DNA from: Thermosporothrix hazakensis
GTDB lineage: Bacteria; Chloroflexota; Ktedonobacteria; Ktedonobacterales; Ktedonobacteraceae
NCBI RefSeq assembly: GCF_003253565.1
Contig: NZ_QKUF01000002.1
Location: forward strand, 290,450-332,543
Reading direction: 5' to 3'
DNA length: 42,094 nt
The notes under the pieces are model-generated. The model did not search any database. It was not told where the DNA came from and saw only the letters and a list, made by a program, of their open reading frames with translations. This document shows, piece after piece, positions 32,609 through 40,390 of the stretch (position 1 is its first letter; every line of letters begins with the position of its first letter). Position numbers and translations under genes: made by a program.

Positions 32609-33562
32609 TTAGAACGCGCTCGCCTGATTGAGCGTCTCAAGCGCAGCCGCATCGAGTTTCAGTTCTGTGGCTTTCAACAGGTCTTGCAACTGGGTGACGC
32701 TGGTTGCGCTGGCAATCGGAGCCACCACACCCGGACGCGAGAGCAGCCACGCAAGCGCCACCTGGGCAGGGGTCGCCTGATACTGAGTCGCCACCTGATC
32801 GAGTGCCTCCAGAATACGGAAATTCCGCTCGTTCAGATACTTTTCCACCAGCGGACCACGTTTGGACACCCGCAGATCCTCCGGTGAGCGATATTTACCG
32901 CTCAGGAAGCCGTTCGCGAGCGAATGGTATGGAACCACCCCGATCTGCTGTTCGACTGCAAGCTGCATCAGCCCGCTTTCATAGCCCGCACGATCAACCA
33001 GGTTGTATTCTGGCTGCAATGTCTCGTAGCGTGGCAGGTTGCTTTCCTGGCTCACCCGAAGCGCCTGCGCCAGCCGTTCAGCGCTATGGTTGGAGGCGCC
33101 TATCACGCGCACCTTTCCCTGCTGAATCAGGTCGGCATAGGTTGAAAGTGTCTCCTCAAACGGCGTCTCCTGATCGTCCACATGAGACTGATAGAGGTCA
33201 ATATAGTCCGTCTGCAAGCGGCGTAGCGACTCCTCAACTGCCTGCTGAATGTAGGCACGCGACAGTCCTTTCTTCTTCGGATCCTTGTGTGCCCAACCCA
33301 CCTTTGTCGCGATAATCAAAGCATCGCGGTTGCCACGCGCCTTCAGCCACTTTCCGAGAATCGTTTCAGATTCGCCGCCCATGTTGCCGGGCACCCAGTT
33401 CGAGTACACATCGGCGGTATCAATAAAGTTGCCGCCTGCCTCAACGTAGGCATCAAGCACCGCGAATGACTCCTTCTCATCGGCGGTCCAGCCAAACACA
33501 TTCCCCCCTAGCATAAACGGGACAACTTCCAGTCCTGAGCGACCAAGTGTACGCTTTTCCAT
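32609..33562 (-). CDS. Aldo/keto reductase
   Basis: The 317-residue protein is a typical TIM-barrel aldo/keto reductase: LGRSGLEVVPFMLGGNVFGW at the start, D and Y in NFIDTADVYSNW, K in LIIATKVGWA and H in LYQSHVDD make up the catalytic tetrad, with VIGASNHSAERL and a C-terminal NADP-binding region VVAPIASATS. It reduces carbonyls (or oxidises alcohols) with NADPH. AAGGAGAG precedes the ATG. It is 68 bases downstream of a TetR-type regulator gene on the same strand and shares its promoter, which suggests a regulator-controlled detoxification unit. The substrate is unknown. Confidence 0.93.
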   Translation of the reverse strand: MEKRTLGRSGLEVVPFMLGGNVFGWTADEKESFAVLDAYVEAGGNFIDTADVYSNWVPGNMGGESETILGKWLKARGNRDALIIATKVGWAHKDPKKKGLSRAYIQQAVEESLRRLQTDYIDLYQSHVDDQETPFEETLSTYADLIQQGKVRVIGASNHSAERLAQALRVSQESNLPRYETLQPEYNLVDRAGYESGLMQLAVEQQIGVVPYHSLANGFLSGKYRSPEDLRVSKRGPLVEKYLNERNFRILEALDQVATQYQATPAQVALAWLLSRPGVVAPIASATSVTQLQDLLKATELKLDAAALETLNQASAF

Positions 33563-33630
33563 TGTTACTCTCTCCTTCTCTATTTTGAATGATCGTTACA
33601 GAATTTTTGCAGAAAAAAAGGGAATGACTA

Positions 33631-34212
33631 TCAGTGAAAGAGGGAAAGTGCCGTTGTAGCAATCTCCTGAAGCATCTTCCGATCTGGATTGGCACGCGCA
33701 AGGGTCCGAATGCCCAGATGGGTATTGAGCAGAAAACGAGCCAGTTGATGCGGGTCCGCCTCCCACGAGAGTTCACCTGAGGCCTGTGCCTGTATCAGCA
33801 TATAATAGAAGAGCTCTTCTACCTCTCTGAAGGCGCTTTTGACCTTACCGGCAATCTCTGGATCATGTGGAGCCACTTCCAGCGCCGTATTGACCATCAA
33901 ACAACCACGGTGCGTATCGGCTTCGAGCGCTTCCGCGATGCTCTCCTGAAAAAACGCCTTCAGCATCTCGAGCAGAGGGCCTGTTTTCTCTCGAAAGATC
34001 TTCCTGCGTTCCCTGTTCTGCTGCTCATAGTGGTCAAGGGCCGCAAGATAGAGCGAGCGCTTGTCACCAAAGGTGGCATACAGGCTACCACGTCCTAACC
34101 CGGTACACTGAACCAGATCCTCTACTGAAGCCCCTTCGTACCCTTTTTCCCAGAACAGGTACATCGCTTTTTCCACAACCTGCACTGGATTGAATTCTTT
34201 CTGTCGGGCCAT
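33631..34212 (-). CDS. TetR/AcrR-family transcriptional regulator
   Basis: The 193-residue protein has an N-terminal TetR HTH: VVEKAMYLFWEKGYEGASVE, then DLVQCTGLGRGSLYATFGDK with LGRGSLYATFGDK as recognition helix region (residues 27-52). The C-terminal ligand domain contains HRGCLMVNTALEVAPHD, which marks the subgroup that includes regulators of oxidoreductase genes. It is the first gene of a two-gene unit with the AKR. The promoter at 34242-34271 contains a palindrome covering the -10 box, suggesting autorepression relieved by a small molecule. AGGAGGTTAC lies before the ATG. Confidence 0.93.
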   Translation of the reverse strand: MARQKEFNPVQVVEKAMYLFWEKGYEGASVEDLVQCTGLGRGSLYATFGDKRSLYLAALDHYEQQNRERRKIFREKTGPLLEMLKAFFQESIAEALEADTHRGCLMVNTALEVAPHDPEIAGKVKSAFREVEELFYYMLIQAQASGELSWEADPHQLARFLLNTHLGIRTLARANPDRKMLQEIATTALSLFH

Positions 34213-34235
34213 CAGTAACCTCCTGCCTTTCTCTG

Positions 34236-34271
34236 GTATATACTATACACTATTCTGGAATAAGAAGTCAA
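34236..34271 (-). promoter_or_regulatory. Promoter and overlapping operator of the tetR-AKR unit
   Basis: On the minus strand, TTGACT (34266-34271), 18 bases, and TATAGT (34242-34247). The inverted repeat GTATA-TAC-TATAC (34236-34248) covers the -10 box, as expected for an autoregulated TetR repressor. Confidence 0.7.
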
Positions 34272-34272
34272 G

Positions 34273-34309
34273 AAAAAAGCCATGCTCTCCACAAAAGAAA
34301 AGCATGGCT
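34273..34309 (-). terminator. Intrinsic terminator of the DJ-1/PfpI gene
   Basis: AGCCATGCT (34278-34286) and AGCATGGCT (34301-34309) form a 9-bp stem followed on the minus strand by six T. It sits directly upstream of the -35 box of the tetR promoter, separating the two units compactly. Confidence 0.88.
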
Positions 34310-34324
34310 GTGATAAGCGGATAC

Positions 34325-34930
34325 TCAGGCTTGCATGGCCTGCTGTAACGCGATAAAATAGCGCGACTCACCTGTTTTATAGAGCATGTACCACGCTTCC
34401 AGCGCGTCTTCAGAGAATAGTTCGAGCATCTGGAAAATCTCGCGGGCAAATTCCAGAGGTGAGACGCCTCCCGCCGTAATCAGCTTGCCATCAGCAACCG
34501 CCCGCTCTGCCTGATAGAGCGCCTCCCCACGATACGCACCAATTTTCACAAACTCGGGCGCGTTGCTTGTATGCTTCCGCTCGTTCAGCAGGCCAACGGA
34601 AGCCAGCCCGGCAGTCGCGCCACAGATCGCCGCAACAGGCACTCCAGCCGCCAGAAAGCGTTGTGCCATCTCCAGCGCATCGCCATACATGCCCGTTTCC
34701 CATCCCTCACCACCGGGGAGAATGAGCATAGAGCTCTCTTCAGGCGTCAGCTCTGCAAGGGTCATATCGGGCACGATCGTCACTCCGCCAAGCGAGACCA
34801 CCGGTTCCCTGCTCATTCCTACCGTTTTCACCTGATAGCGTCCGCCCGAAAAGGTGTTGAGCCCCGCGACTGCATAGCCGTATTCCCAATCCGCCAGCGT
34901 AGGATAGACAAAAAGATGTACTACCTTCAT
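34325..34930 (-). CDS. DJ-1/PfpI-family protein
   Basis: The 201-residue protein has the class I glutamine-amidotransferase-like fold of this family. LFVYPTLADWEYGYAVAGLN supplies the early Glu, MLILPGGEGW leads to the turn, and AAICGATAGLA holds the nucleophilic cysteine in the nucleophile elbow. Members act as glyoxalases, chaperones, isocyanide hydratases or transcriptional sensors. Without clear flanking specificity residues the function stays open. The gene has its own terminator and a palindrome in the upstream region (34982-34998). The tetR-AKR unit follows immediately downstream. Confidence 0.88.
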   Translation of the reverse strand: MKVVHLFVYPTLADWEYGYAVAGLNTFSGGRYQVKTVGMSREPVVSLGGVTIVPDMTLAELTPEESSMLILPGGEGWETGMYGDALEMAQRFLAAGVPVAAICGATAGLASVGLLNERKHTSNAPEFVKIGAYRGEALYQAERAVADGKLITAGGVSPLEFAREIFQMLELFSEDALEAWYMLYKTGESRYFIALQQAMQA

Positions 34931-34981
34931 TTTTTGCTCCTGCTTTCTTGTTTCTGTCTCATAACTGATCCACTACCATCA

Positions 34982-34998
34982 CTCTATCACGGATAGAG
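34982..34998 (-). promoter_or_regulatory. Inverted repeat upstream of the DJ-1/PfpI gene, candidate operator
   Basis: CTCTATC-ACG-GATAGAG is a perfect 7+3+7 inverted repeat about 50 bases before the start codon, and a third CTCTATC word lies about 30 bases further upstream (near 35020). No -10/-35 pair is clear. The rest of the gap up to 35378 contains a minus-strand frame (34987-35220) that covers this repeat and has no ribosome-binding site; it is not accepted as a gene. Confidence 0.5.
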
Positions 34999-35378
34999 GA
35001 CATTTTCTGTCCTGTTATCTCTATCAGTTTCAAATGATGGACTTTCGATCGGCCTCACGAGTATGGATCGGGCAACACGGGCTCTGATAGAAACCAATCG
35101 GGTTGCTTTTATGCTCAGTTCGGCCAGATGATAACCGCGAGGCGTATCGGCCATGAGGGCGCGCCGACACCACTCATGACGCGTTGCCACAAACGGCATA
35201 TGCGCACCTTTCTTATCCATAGAGCTGATAGTCCAGCCTCCAGTTGCTCACCACACCACGCGGCCCGTCAGAGCGAGAAAGCTGTATTTACTCTATATAG
35301 ATGTAGGAAGGTCCCTTCTTGAAGGATAAGCACCTATAGACATATAAGATGAATCTTCCGTCAAGTCGGGACGTTTAT

Positions 35379-36413
35379 CTACAGGATATGCGCCTCGCGA
35401 AGTAACGAACGGTCAATGCAAGAAACAGCAGGACAGCCGGAGAGCATCATTGCATACTCTAGCTCTTCGCGTAGAATTGCGAATACATCTGCTACCCCCT
35501 GTGCTCCATTTACCGCCAGTCCCCAGATCAGTGGCCTGCCCACAAAGACAGCGCGAGCACCCAGAGCCAGCGCCTTGAAGACATCCGTGCCGGTCCGAAT
35601 ACCGCTATCAAAGTAGACCTCTATCTGCCCATTCACAGCCTCAACCACTTCAGGCAATGCCAGCAACGAAGGAAGAGCAGCGTCTAGCTGCCTGCCACCA
35701 TGTGTGGAAACAATGATGCCATCCACACCGTGCGCGAGCGCTTTTCTGGCATCTTCGGCAGTCAACACCCCTTTGAGCAGGATGGGGAGCCGCGTCAGGG
35801 AGCGAAGCCAGTCAATCACCTCCCACCCGTATTGACTGCCAACCATGCCACTTGCATGCTCGTCCAGATTGGCCTTCAGCAACGTGCCGGGCATGCTATA
35901 ATTGCCGCGTGCGAAACGCTCTTTTCGGCCATACCAGGGAGTGTCTACCGTCACCACAATCGCCCGATAGCCAGCCGCCTCGGCCCGCTGCACAAGCTCC
36001 GCCGAGACGTCGCGCTCCTCAAAAAGGTACAGTTGAAACCACAGCGGACCGGTTGCCGCCGTCGCGATATCTTCCAGGCGAGTCGTTGCGCTGGAACTGG
36101 CAACATAGAGCGTCTGCGCCTGGCCGGTTCCCTGAGCTGATGCCCGCTCGCCCTCAGGATGAAACCAGCGCTGAAAGCCAATTGGTGCGGCCAGAATCGG
36201 CATACTGACCGGGCTGCCAAGCACTGTCGTGTTCAGGTCAGGAGCCTGCATCGGTACAAAGACGCGTGGACGTATCCAGTACTGCTCAAAGATCTTGATA
36301 TTTGCGCGAAGCGTCTGCTCGGTTCCGCAGCCACTCTCAAGGTAACACCAGGCAGCTTCATCAACTTTTTGACGAGCCGCCTCTTCAAATTGACTGGTCT
36401 GGATAAAATGCAT
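35379..36413 (-). CDS. FMN-dependent alpha-hydroxy-acid oxidase/dehydrogenase
   Basis: The 344-residue protein belongs to the glycolate/lactate oxidase family: PILAAPIGFQRWFHPEGERA and YVASSSATTRLEDIA (FMN binding), WFQLYLFEERD, VVTVDTPWYGRKERFARGN, the conserved Lys in ILLKGVLTAEDA and the catalytic His in STHGGRQLDAALPSL near residue 237, followed by DSGIRTGTDVFKALALGARAV. It oxidises a 2-hydroxy acid (lactate, glycolate, mandelate) to the 2-oxo acid. The STHGGR triplet replaces the usual SNHGGR, a mild deviation. No membrane-binding segment, so it is soluble and probably O2-using (inference). The ATG at 36413 has AGGAG upstream. Confidence 0.9.
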   Translation of the reverse strand: MHFIQTSQFEEAARQKVDEAAWCYLESGCGTEQTLRANIKIFEQYWIRPRVFVPMQAPDLNTTVLGSPVSMPILAAPIGFQRWFHPEGERASAQGTGQAQTLYVASSSATTRLEDIATAATGPLWFQLYLFEERDVSAELVQRAEAAGYRAIVVTVDTPWYGRKERFARGNYSMPGTLLKANLDEHASGMVGSQYGWEVIDWLRSLTRLPILLKGVLTAEDARKALAHGVDGIIVSTHGGRQLDAALPSLLALPEVVEAVNGQIEVYFDSGIRTGTDVFKALALGARAVFVGRPLIWGLAVNGAQGVADVFAILREELEYAMMLSGCPAVSCIDRSLLREAHIL

Positions 36414-36670
36414 AGAATGCTCCTCAGCACTTTTCAGAAAAGCGGGATTGAAAAAGGGGAAGAGAATACCAGAGTGCAGCGAACAGAACAAAAGAAGCCT
36501 GCACCCATTCAGCAGGTTGATACTTACCCTATTACGCTGCCATCTCTGGCTAGCAAGCAGAGAAAATGAGTAGCATCCGTTGCATGAAGGTCCTCAAAGT
36601 AGTAATCGCGCTGATAGTTGTAGTTGAAATCATTCCCAGTATACCAGCAGAACGCTCCGGTAACAAGCCT

Positions 36671-37621
36671 CTACAACACAGAACGAAGCGTCTCCAGGCT
36701 GATATTGGCACCACAAAGCACTACAACCGTCGTTTTCGCCTGAAAACGGGTAGGCTGCTTCAGCAGCGCTGCCAGCGCCACACCAGCCGCGCCCTCAATC
36801 AGCATATGATGCTGCTCAATATGCTGTCTCATGGCCTGCCGAATCTCAGCTTCGCTCACCAACACGTAGTCATCGACAAGTTGCTGACAGAGCGGAAACG
36901 TAATGGCATCTGGCTCGATACCGCCAGCCGTGCCGTCCGAGAGCGTTGGCAGCGAGGGAATATCCAGAATGCGCTGGGCCTCAACTGACTTTGCCATAAC
37001 CGCGGAGTTCTCAGGCAAGCACCCGATCACCTGCGCATGGGGGAACACCGCCTTGAGGTACGTTGCAAGCCCGCTGATCAGTCCACCGCCTCCCACAGCT
37101 ACATAAGCCGCATCAACCCTCTCAACCTGTCTGCATATCTCGACCGCGATCGTCCCCTGACCGCCAATCACACGAAGGTCGTTATAAGGAGGGATATAGA
37201 GCATAGCATGCGTTTCAGCATAGGAGCGAGCATACTGTTCCGTCTCCACTGAATCAGTGCCCCATGTTTGCACGCGCGCCCCATAGCTCTGAATAGCCGC
37301 GACTTTCACCGGAGAAGCACCTTCCGGCACGAAGATTATGCCCTGCATTCCAAGCTTCTGCATGCCATACGCGACAGCACACCCATGATTGCCTGAAGAG
37401 GCCGTCACGACTCCCTGCAAACGCTGTTCCTCATTCAGAGAGAGCAACGCGTTCAGCGCGCCCCGCACCTTGAACGAGCCGGTATATTGGAGATTTTCCA
37501 GCTTCAACAACACGTGCCCGCCCGTCAGCTTGCTTAACGGCTGAGAATAGAGCAGTGGTGTTTCATAGATGTGCGGACGTATTCGTTGTTCTGCCCGAAG
37601 GATTTCCTGCAATACATTCAT
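36671..37621 (-). CDS. Threonine/serine dehydratase-like PLP enzyme (fold type II)
   Basis: The 316-residue protein has the PLP lysine K51 in YTGSFKVRGALNAL, the substrate loop ASSGNHGCAVAY near 75, the phosphate-binding AVGGGGLISGLATYL, and a final VLCGANISLE. It deaminates threonine to 2-oxobutyrate and/or serine to pyruvate, or racemises serine. The lack of a C-terminal ACT-like regulatory domain fits the catabolic/short type rather than feedback-controlled biosynthetic IlvA. It lies 83 bases downstream of leuA on the same strand and could be cotranscribed; 2-oxobutyrate production next to a 2-isopropylmalate synthase links it loosely to branched-chain amino-acid metabolism. Confidence 0.88.
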   Translation of the reverse strand: MNVLQEILRAEQRIRPHIYETPLLYSQPLSKLTGGHVLLKLENLQYTGSFKVRGALNALLSLNEEQRLQGVVTASSGNHGCAVAYGMQKLGMQGIIFVPEGASPVKVAAIQSYGARVQTWGTDSVETEQYARSYAETHAMLYIPPYNDLRVIGGQGTIAVEICRQVERVDAAYVAVGGGGLISGLATYLKAVFPHAQVIGCLPENSAVMAKSVEAQRILDIPSLPTLSDGTAGGIEPDAITFPLCQQLVDDYVLVSEAEIRQAMRQHIEQHHMLIEGAAGVALAALLKQPTRFQAKTTVVVLCGANISLETLRSVL

Positions 37622-37704
37622 TAAAGATCATCCCACAGAAGCGAGCAACAAAGGAGCAGCCTTCCCCCTTGAACACCGCTCCCCTGCTGCACTCGTCTGT
37701 TTGC

Positions 37705-39423
37705 CTATGCTTGCGAGCGGTTGATAGCGCTCAGAACCGCATTGATAGACGCGACCTTGATATCGGTGCCGATTGCCGCGCCAAAGCAGTTGCGACCATC
37801 GCCCATCTGAATCTGGATATAGGCGACGGCTCGAGCCTCCGCACCTTCATCCAGTGAATGTTCGGAATAGGAAACGAGCTTGAAGTCTGCAAGCTTCGCT
37901 TCATTGATTGCTCGCACGAACGCATCGATAGGACCATTGCCCTGGCCGCGAATCTCGCGATCATTCCCATCCACCGAGATACGAGCGATACACTCAACAG
38001 TGGTGTTACCGGCTCCATCGGTGATCTCCTCAGAGTGGAAGCCTTCCAGCTTGAAGGGCGAGGTACGCTGCAAATACTCGCGCTCGAAAGCCTGGTAGAT
38101 CTCCTGCGGTTGCAGCTCTTCACCGCGCTCATCGGCAATGGCATTGATCGCCTTACCAAACTCAATGCGCATCTCTTTCGGCAACTGGAAGCCGTATTCC
38201 GACTCCATGATGTAGGCCACGCCGCCCTTACCCGACTGCGAGTTAATACGAATAATCGCCTCGTAGGAACAGCCAATATCTTTCGGGTCAATCGGCAGAT
38301 ACGGCACCTCCCAGAGCGCTCCCGGTGTCGGATCAAGCGCCGCCATACCCTTATTAATCGCGTCCTGATGCGAGCCAGAGAAAGCGGTGAAGACCAGCGA
38401 ACCAGCGTACGGGTGACGGTCATGAATGTCCATACGAGTGCAGCGTTTGTAGACCTCTGCGACCTCTTTAATATTGCTGAAGTCCAGTTTCGGATCAACA
38501 CCCTGCATATACATATTCAGCGCAAGCGTTACGATATCAACGTTACCGGTACGTTCGCCGTTGCCGAACAGGGTGCCCTCAACGCGCTCTGCGCCGGCCA
38601 TCAAGCTCAACTCGGACGAAGCAACACCAGTGCCCCGATCATTGTGTGTATGCACGCTCATAATGACCGATTCCCGATTCTTCATGTTGCGCAGGAACCA
38701 CTCAATCTGGTCGGCATAGACGTTCGGCGTGGAGATCTGAACGGTTTCGGGCAGGTTCAGAATCATCTTCTTGTCCGGCGTCGGCTGCCAGACATCCATG
38801 ACGGCCTCACAGATTTCGAGCGCGTAATCAAGCTCGGTCAGGACAAAGCTTTCAGGGGAATACTGATAAATAATCTCGGTCTCAGGAACGGTTGCAACGA
38901 GATCTTTGACGATCCGGGTACCACGCGTTGCAATTCCGGTAATTCCGGCCTTATCCAGACCGAACACAAGGCGGCGCTGTGCAGGAGAAGTAGAGTTGTA
39001 CAGATGGAGGATCACGCGTTTCGCGCCTCGAATCGCCTCAAAGGTGCGTGTAATCAGCTCTTCTCTGGCCTGCGTGATGACCTGAATGGTCACATCATCG
39101 GGAATCAAGTTCTCATCAATCAGGCGACGGATAAAGTCAAATTCGATCTGCGACGCCGAGGGAAAGCCTACCTCGATCTCCTTAAAGCCAATGTTGACCA
39201 GCAGCTTGAACATTTCCAGCTTCTCTTTGATACCCATTGGCGTTGGTAGAGCCTGATTACCGTCGCGCAGATCCACGCTACACCAGATCGGAGCAGATAC
39301 AATCGAGCGTGAAGGCCACTGGCGATCGGGCAAATCTACCAGAGGATACGGCTTATACTTGGTGATATTGCCCTTCTGCATGCCGCCTTGAGCCTGTGCA
39401 AACTTCTTGACCATATTACTCAT
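37705..39423 (-). CDS. leuA: 2-isopropylmalate synthase
   Basis: The 572-residue protein is the long (LeuA type 2) form. It condenses acetyl-CoA with 3-methyl-2-oxobutanoate, the first committed step of leucine synthesis. Visible are VDLRDGNQALPTPM (metal Asp, catalytic Arg), IEVGFPSASQIEFDF, SVHTHNDRGTGVASSELSLM near 255-274 with the metal His pair, LFGNGERTGNVDIVTLALN, and a C-terminal allosteric domain (FKLEGFHSEEITDGAGNTTV, then GDGRNCFGAAIGTDI) for leucine feedback. The start ATG at 39423 follows AAGGAGATAGG; an internal ATG at 39414 is also possible. The gene is preceded by a 320-base leader with leader peptide and alternative terminators, so it should be induced when leucine runs short. 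Confidence 0.97.
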   Translation of the reverse strand: MSNMVKKFAQAQGGMQKGNITKYKPYPLVDLPDRQWPSRSIVSAPIWCSVDLRDGNQALPTPMGIKEKLEMFKLLVNIGFKEIEVGFPSASQIEFDFIRRLIDENLIPDDVTIQVITQAREELITRTFEAIRGAKRVILHLYNSTSPAQRRLVFGLDKAGITGIATRGTRIVKDLVATVPETEIIYQYSPESFVLTELDYALEICEAVMDVWQPTPDKKMILNLPETVQISTPNVYADQIEWFLRNMKNRESVIMSVHTHNDRGTGVASSELSLMAGAERVEGTLFGNGERTGNVDIVTLALNMYMQGVDPKLDFSNIKEVAEVYKRCTRMDIHDRHPYAGSLVFTAFSGSHQDAINKGMAALDPTPGALWEVPYLPIDPKDIGCSYEAIIRINSQSGKGGVAYIMESEYGFQLPKEMRIEFGKAINAIADERGEELQPQEIYQAFEREYLQRTSPFKLEGFHSEEITDGAGNTTVECIARISVDGNDREIRGQGNGPIDAFVRAINEAKLADFKLVSYSEHSLDEGAEARAVAYIQIQMGDGRNCFGAAIGTDIKVASINAVLSAINRSQA

Positions 39424-39462
39424 AACTCGTCCTATCTCCTTTTTGCAACTGAACCAAAACAG

Positions 39463-39505
39463 GGAGTAAAAACAGAACAAGCCGTGGAAGGAGATCTCCA
39501 CGGCT
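39463..39505 (-). terminator. Second leader terminator of leuA
   Basis: On the minus strand, AGCCGTGG and CCACGGCT (39498-39505 and 39480-39487) form a perfect 8-bp stem around AGATCTCCTT, followed by TGTTCTGTTTTTAC. The 5' arm of this hairpin is also complementary to the 3' arm of the first terminator, so the two cannot both be disturbed independently. Confidence 0.75.
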
Positions 39506-39518
39506 ACAACACATCAAG

Positions 39519-39550
39519 AAAGCCGTGGGACCAACTGTCGCCCACGGCTT
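39519..39550 (-). terminator. First leader terminator (attenuator) of leuA
   Basis: On the minus strand, AAGCCGTGGG (39541-39550) and CCCACGGCTT (39520-39529) form a perfect 10-bp stem with an 11-base loop, followed by TCTTGATG, a short U-rich tail. The 5' side, as GTGGGCGAC (39537-39545), can pair instead with GTCGCCCAC (39607-39615) inside the leader peptide, which would prevent the terminator. Confidence 0.8.
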
Positions 39551-39585
39551 CTTTTTCATCTCTGCGATTTTCTTATCTCAGGAAC

Positions 39586-39696
39586 TTACGAGCAAATCAC
39601 AGGGCTGTGGGCGACGCATGTAAGGAGGAGCCCAAGCCCAAGAAGGCTATTATGTCGCATTTTAGGTAAGGAATGATTTGCCCTTCTCTTCTCCAT
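39586..39696 (-). CDS. Leucine-rich leader peptide of leuA
   Basis: A 36-codon frame begins at the ATG at 39696 (or at the adjacent TTG at 39699, better spaced from AAAGGA) and ends with TAA at 39586-39588. Its core, codons at 39645-39622, reads Leu-Leu-Gly-Leu-Gly-Leu-Leu-Leu (CTT CTT GGG CTT GGG CTC CTC CTT): six leucines in eight codons. It starts about 48 bases after the predicted transcription start and directly precedes mutually exclusive RNA hairpins. This is the textbook layout of ribosome-mediated attenuation: stalling at Leu codons keeps the downstream segment free to form the antiterminator. An inner ATG at 39660 has no ribosome-binding site. The identity rests on codon content and context, not similarity. 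Confidence 0.85.
   Translation of the reverse strand: MEKRRANHSLPKMRHNSLLGLGLLLTCVAHSPVICS
39607..39615 (-). promoter_or_regulatory. Antiterminator segment within the leader peptide frame
   Basis: On the minus strand GTCGCCCAC (39607-39615) lies just after the Leu codons and is perfectly complementary over 9 bases to GTGGGCGAC (39537-39545), the 5' part of the first terminator. A translating ribosome that reaches the stop codon would cover or pass this segment and release the terminator; a ribosome stalled at the Leu codons would leave it free. Confidence 0.75.
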
Positions 39697-39750
39697 CAAG
39701 AAGAAAGTTCCTTTCGCATGTACTGACTGATGACTGTCTTGTTATACATG

Positions 39751-39779
39751 ACTATACCACTCTTTGCCATCGTTGTCAA
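39751..39779 (-). promoter_or_regulatory. Promoter of the leuA leader and gene
   Basis: On the minus strand, TTGACA (39774-39779, perfect -35), a 17-base spacer and TATAGT (39751-39756, 5 of 6). The expected start is near 39744, giving a leader of about 320 bases before the leuA ATG. Confidence 0.85.
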
Positions 39780-39814
39780 ATGAGCAAGCCAAATTGTACC
39801 GAAAGGGGGACAAC

Positions 39815-40252
39815 CTATGCCGATCGCCTTGCCTGTGCCAGTTCATACTTGTTCACAAACATCCGATCACCACAATAGATGTTTCGGCGCACAAACGGCT
39901 CTGGTGTTGTCCGCATCAGGCGCTCACGCACCTTTGGCTTATGCGCACCAAGCGAATAATACCACGGTTCAGACAACTGATAGACCGGATCATACACCCA
40001 CGCCGGGCAGGGCAGCCCATACTTCTGACAGAGGTACTCAACGGACGCAGCACAGAACGTGGCCCAGCGCAAATGCTCCTCGGAAGGCTCTTCGGGCAGG
40101 CGTATCGGCTCTTCTACCAGCTCTTCACGCTGGTCTGGAAAGTTCCCGAAGAAATCGTTCATAAAGTTGCCAAGCGGAATCCAGGGATCCTCACCCGCGC
40201 ACATCTCCTGATATGAAACGCTCATTGTCTGCAATTTTTCACATGTTTGCAT
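39815..40252 (-). CDS. Conserved-looking hypothetical protein, 145 residues
   Basis: I do not recognise a family. The product is acidic in its first half (EDPWIPLGNFMNDFFGNFPD, then REELVEEPIRLPEEPSEEHL) and richer in Tyr/Trp/Arg after (VEYLCQKYGLPCPAWVYDPV, SEPWYYSLGAHKPKVRERLM). No signal peptide or membrane segment is seen. The start is put at the ATG at 40252, with AAGGTGG upstream; the frame continues to 40273. It is downstream of a DUF6036-like nucleotidyltransferase gene on the same strand (138-base gap). Such a pairing could be a toxin-antitoxin or defence-like module, but the evidence is only neighbourhood. Confidence 0.65.
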   Translation of the reverse strand: MQTCEKLQTMSVSYQEMCAGEDPWIPLGNFMNDFFGNFPDQREELVEEPIRLPEEPSEEHLRWATFCAASVEYLCQKYGLPCPAWVYDPVYQLSEPWYYSLGAHKPKVRERLMRTTPEPFVRRNIYCGDRMFVNKYELAQARRSA

Positions 40253-40390
40253 GGAATATCCACCTTTTCCCATTTCTGCTGTTCAAGATAGTGCAGCGCC
40301 TTTCCTATCAGCGCATCAGCTTCACTGCCCTCTCCCCTTCAAATTGTAACATGAGACAGACAAAAAGCGAAAGCAACCCCGCATCCTGCC

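Noticed and set aside
34987..35220. 77-residue minus-strand frame upstream of the DJ-1 gene
   Set aside because: No ribosome-binding site, Arg-rich and overlapping the operator-like repeat; more likely chance.
37858..39249. 463-residue plus-strand reading frame
   Set aside because: Antisense shadow of leuA, with no protein-like features.
39424..39700. T-box riboswitch before leuA
   Set aside because: The conserved AGGGUGGNACCGCG-like antiterminator sequence is missing, and the Leu-codon leader peptide with alternative pairing explains the region better.
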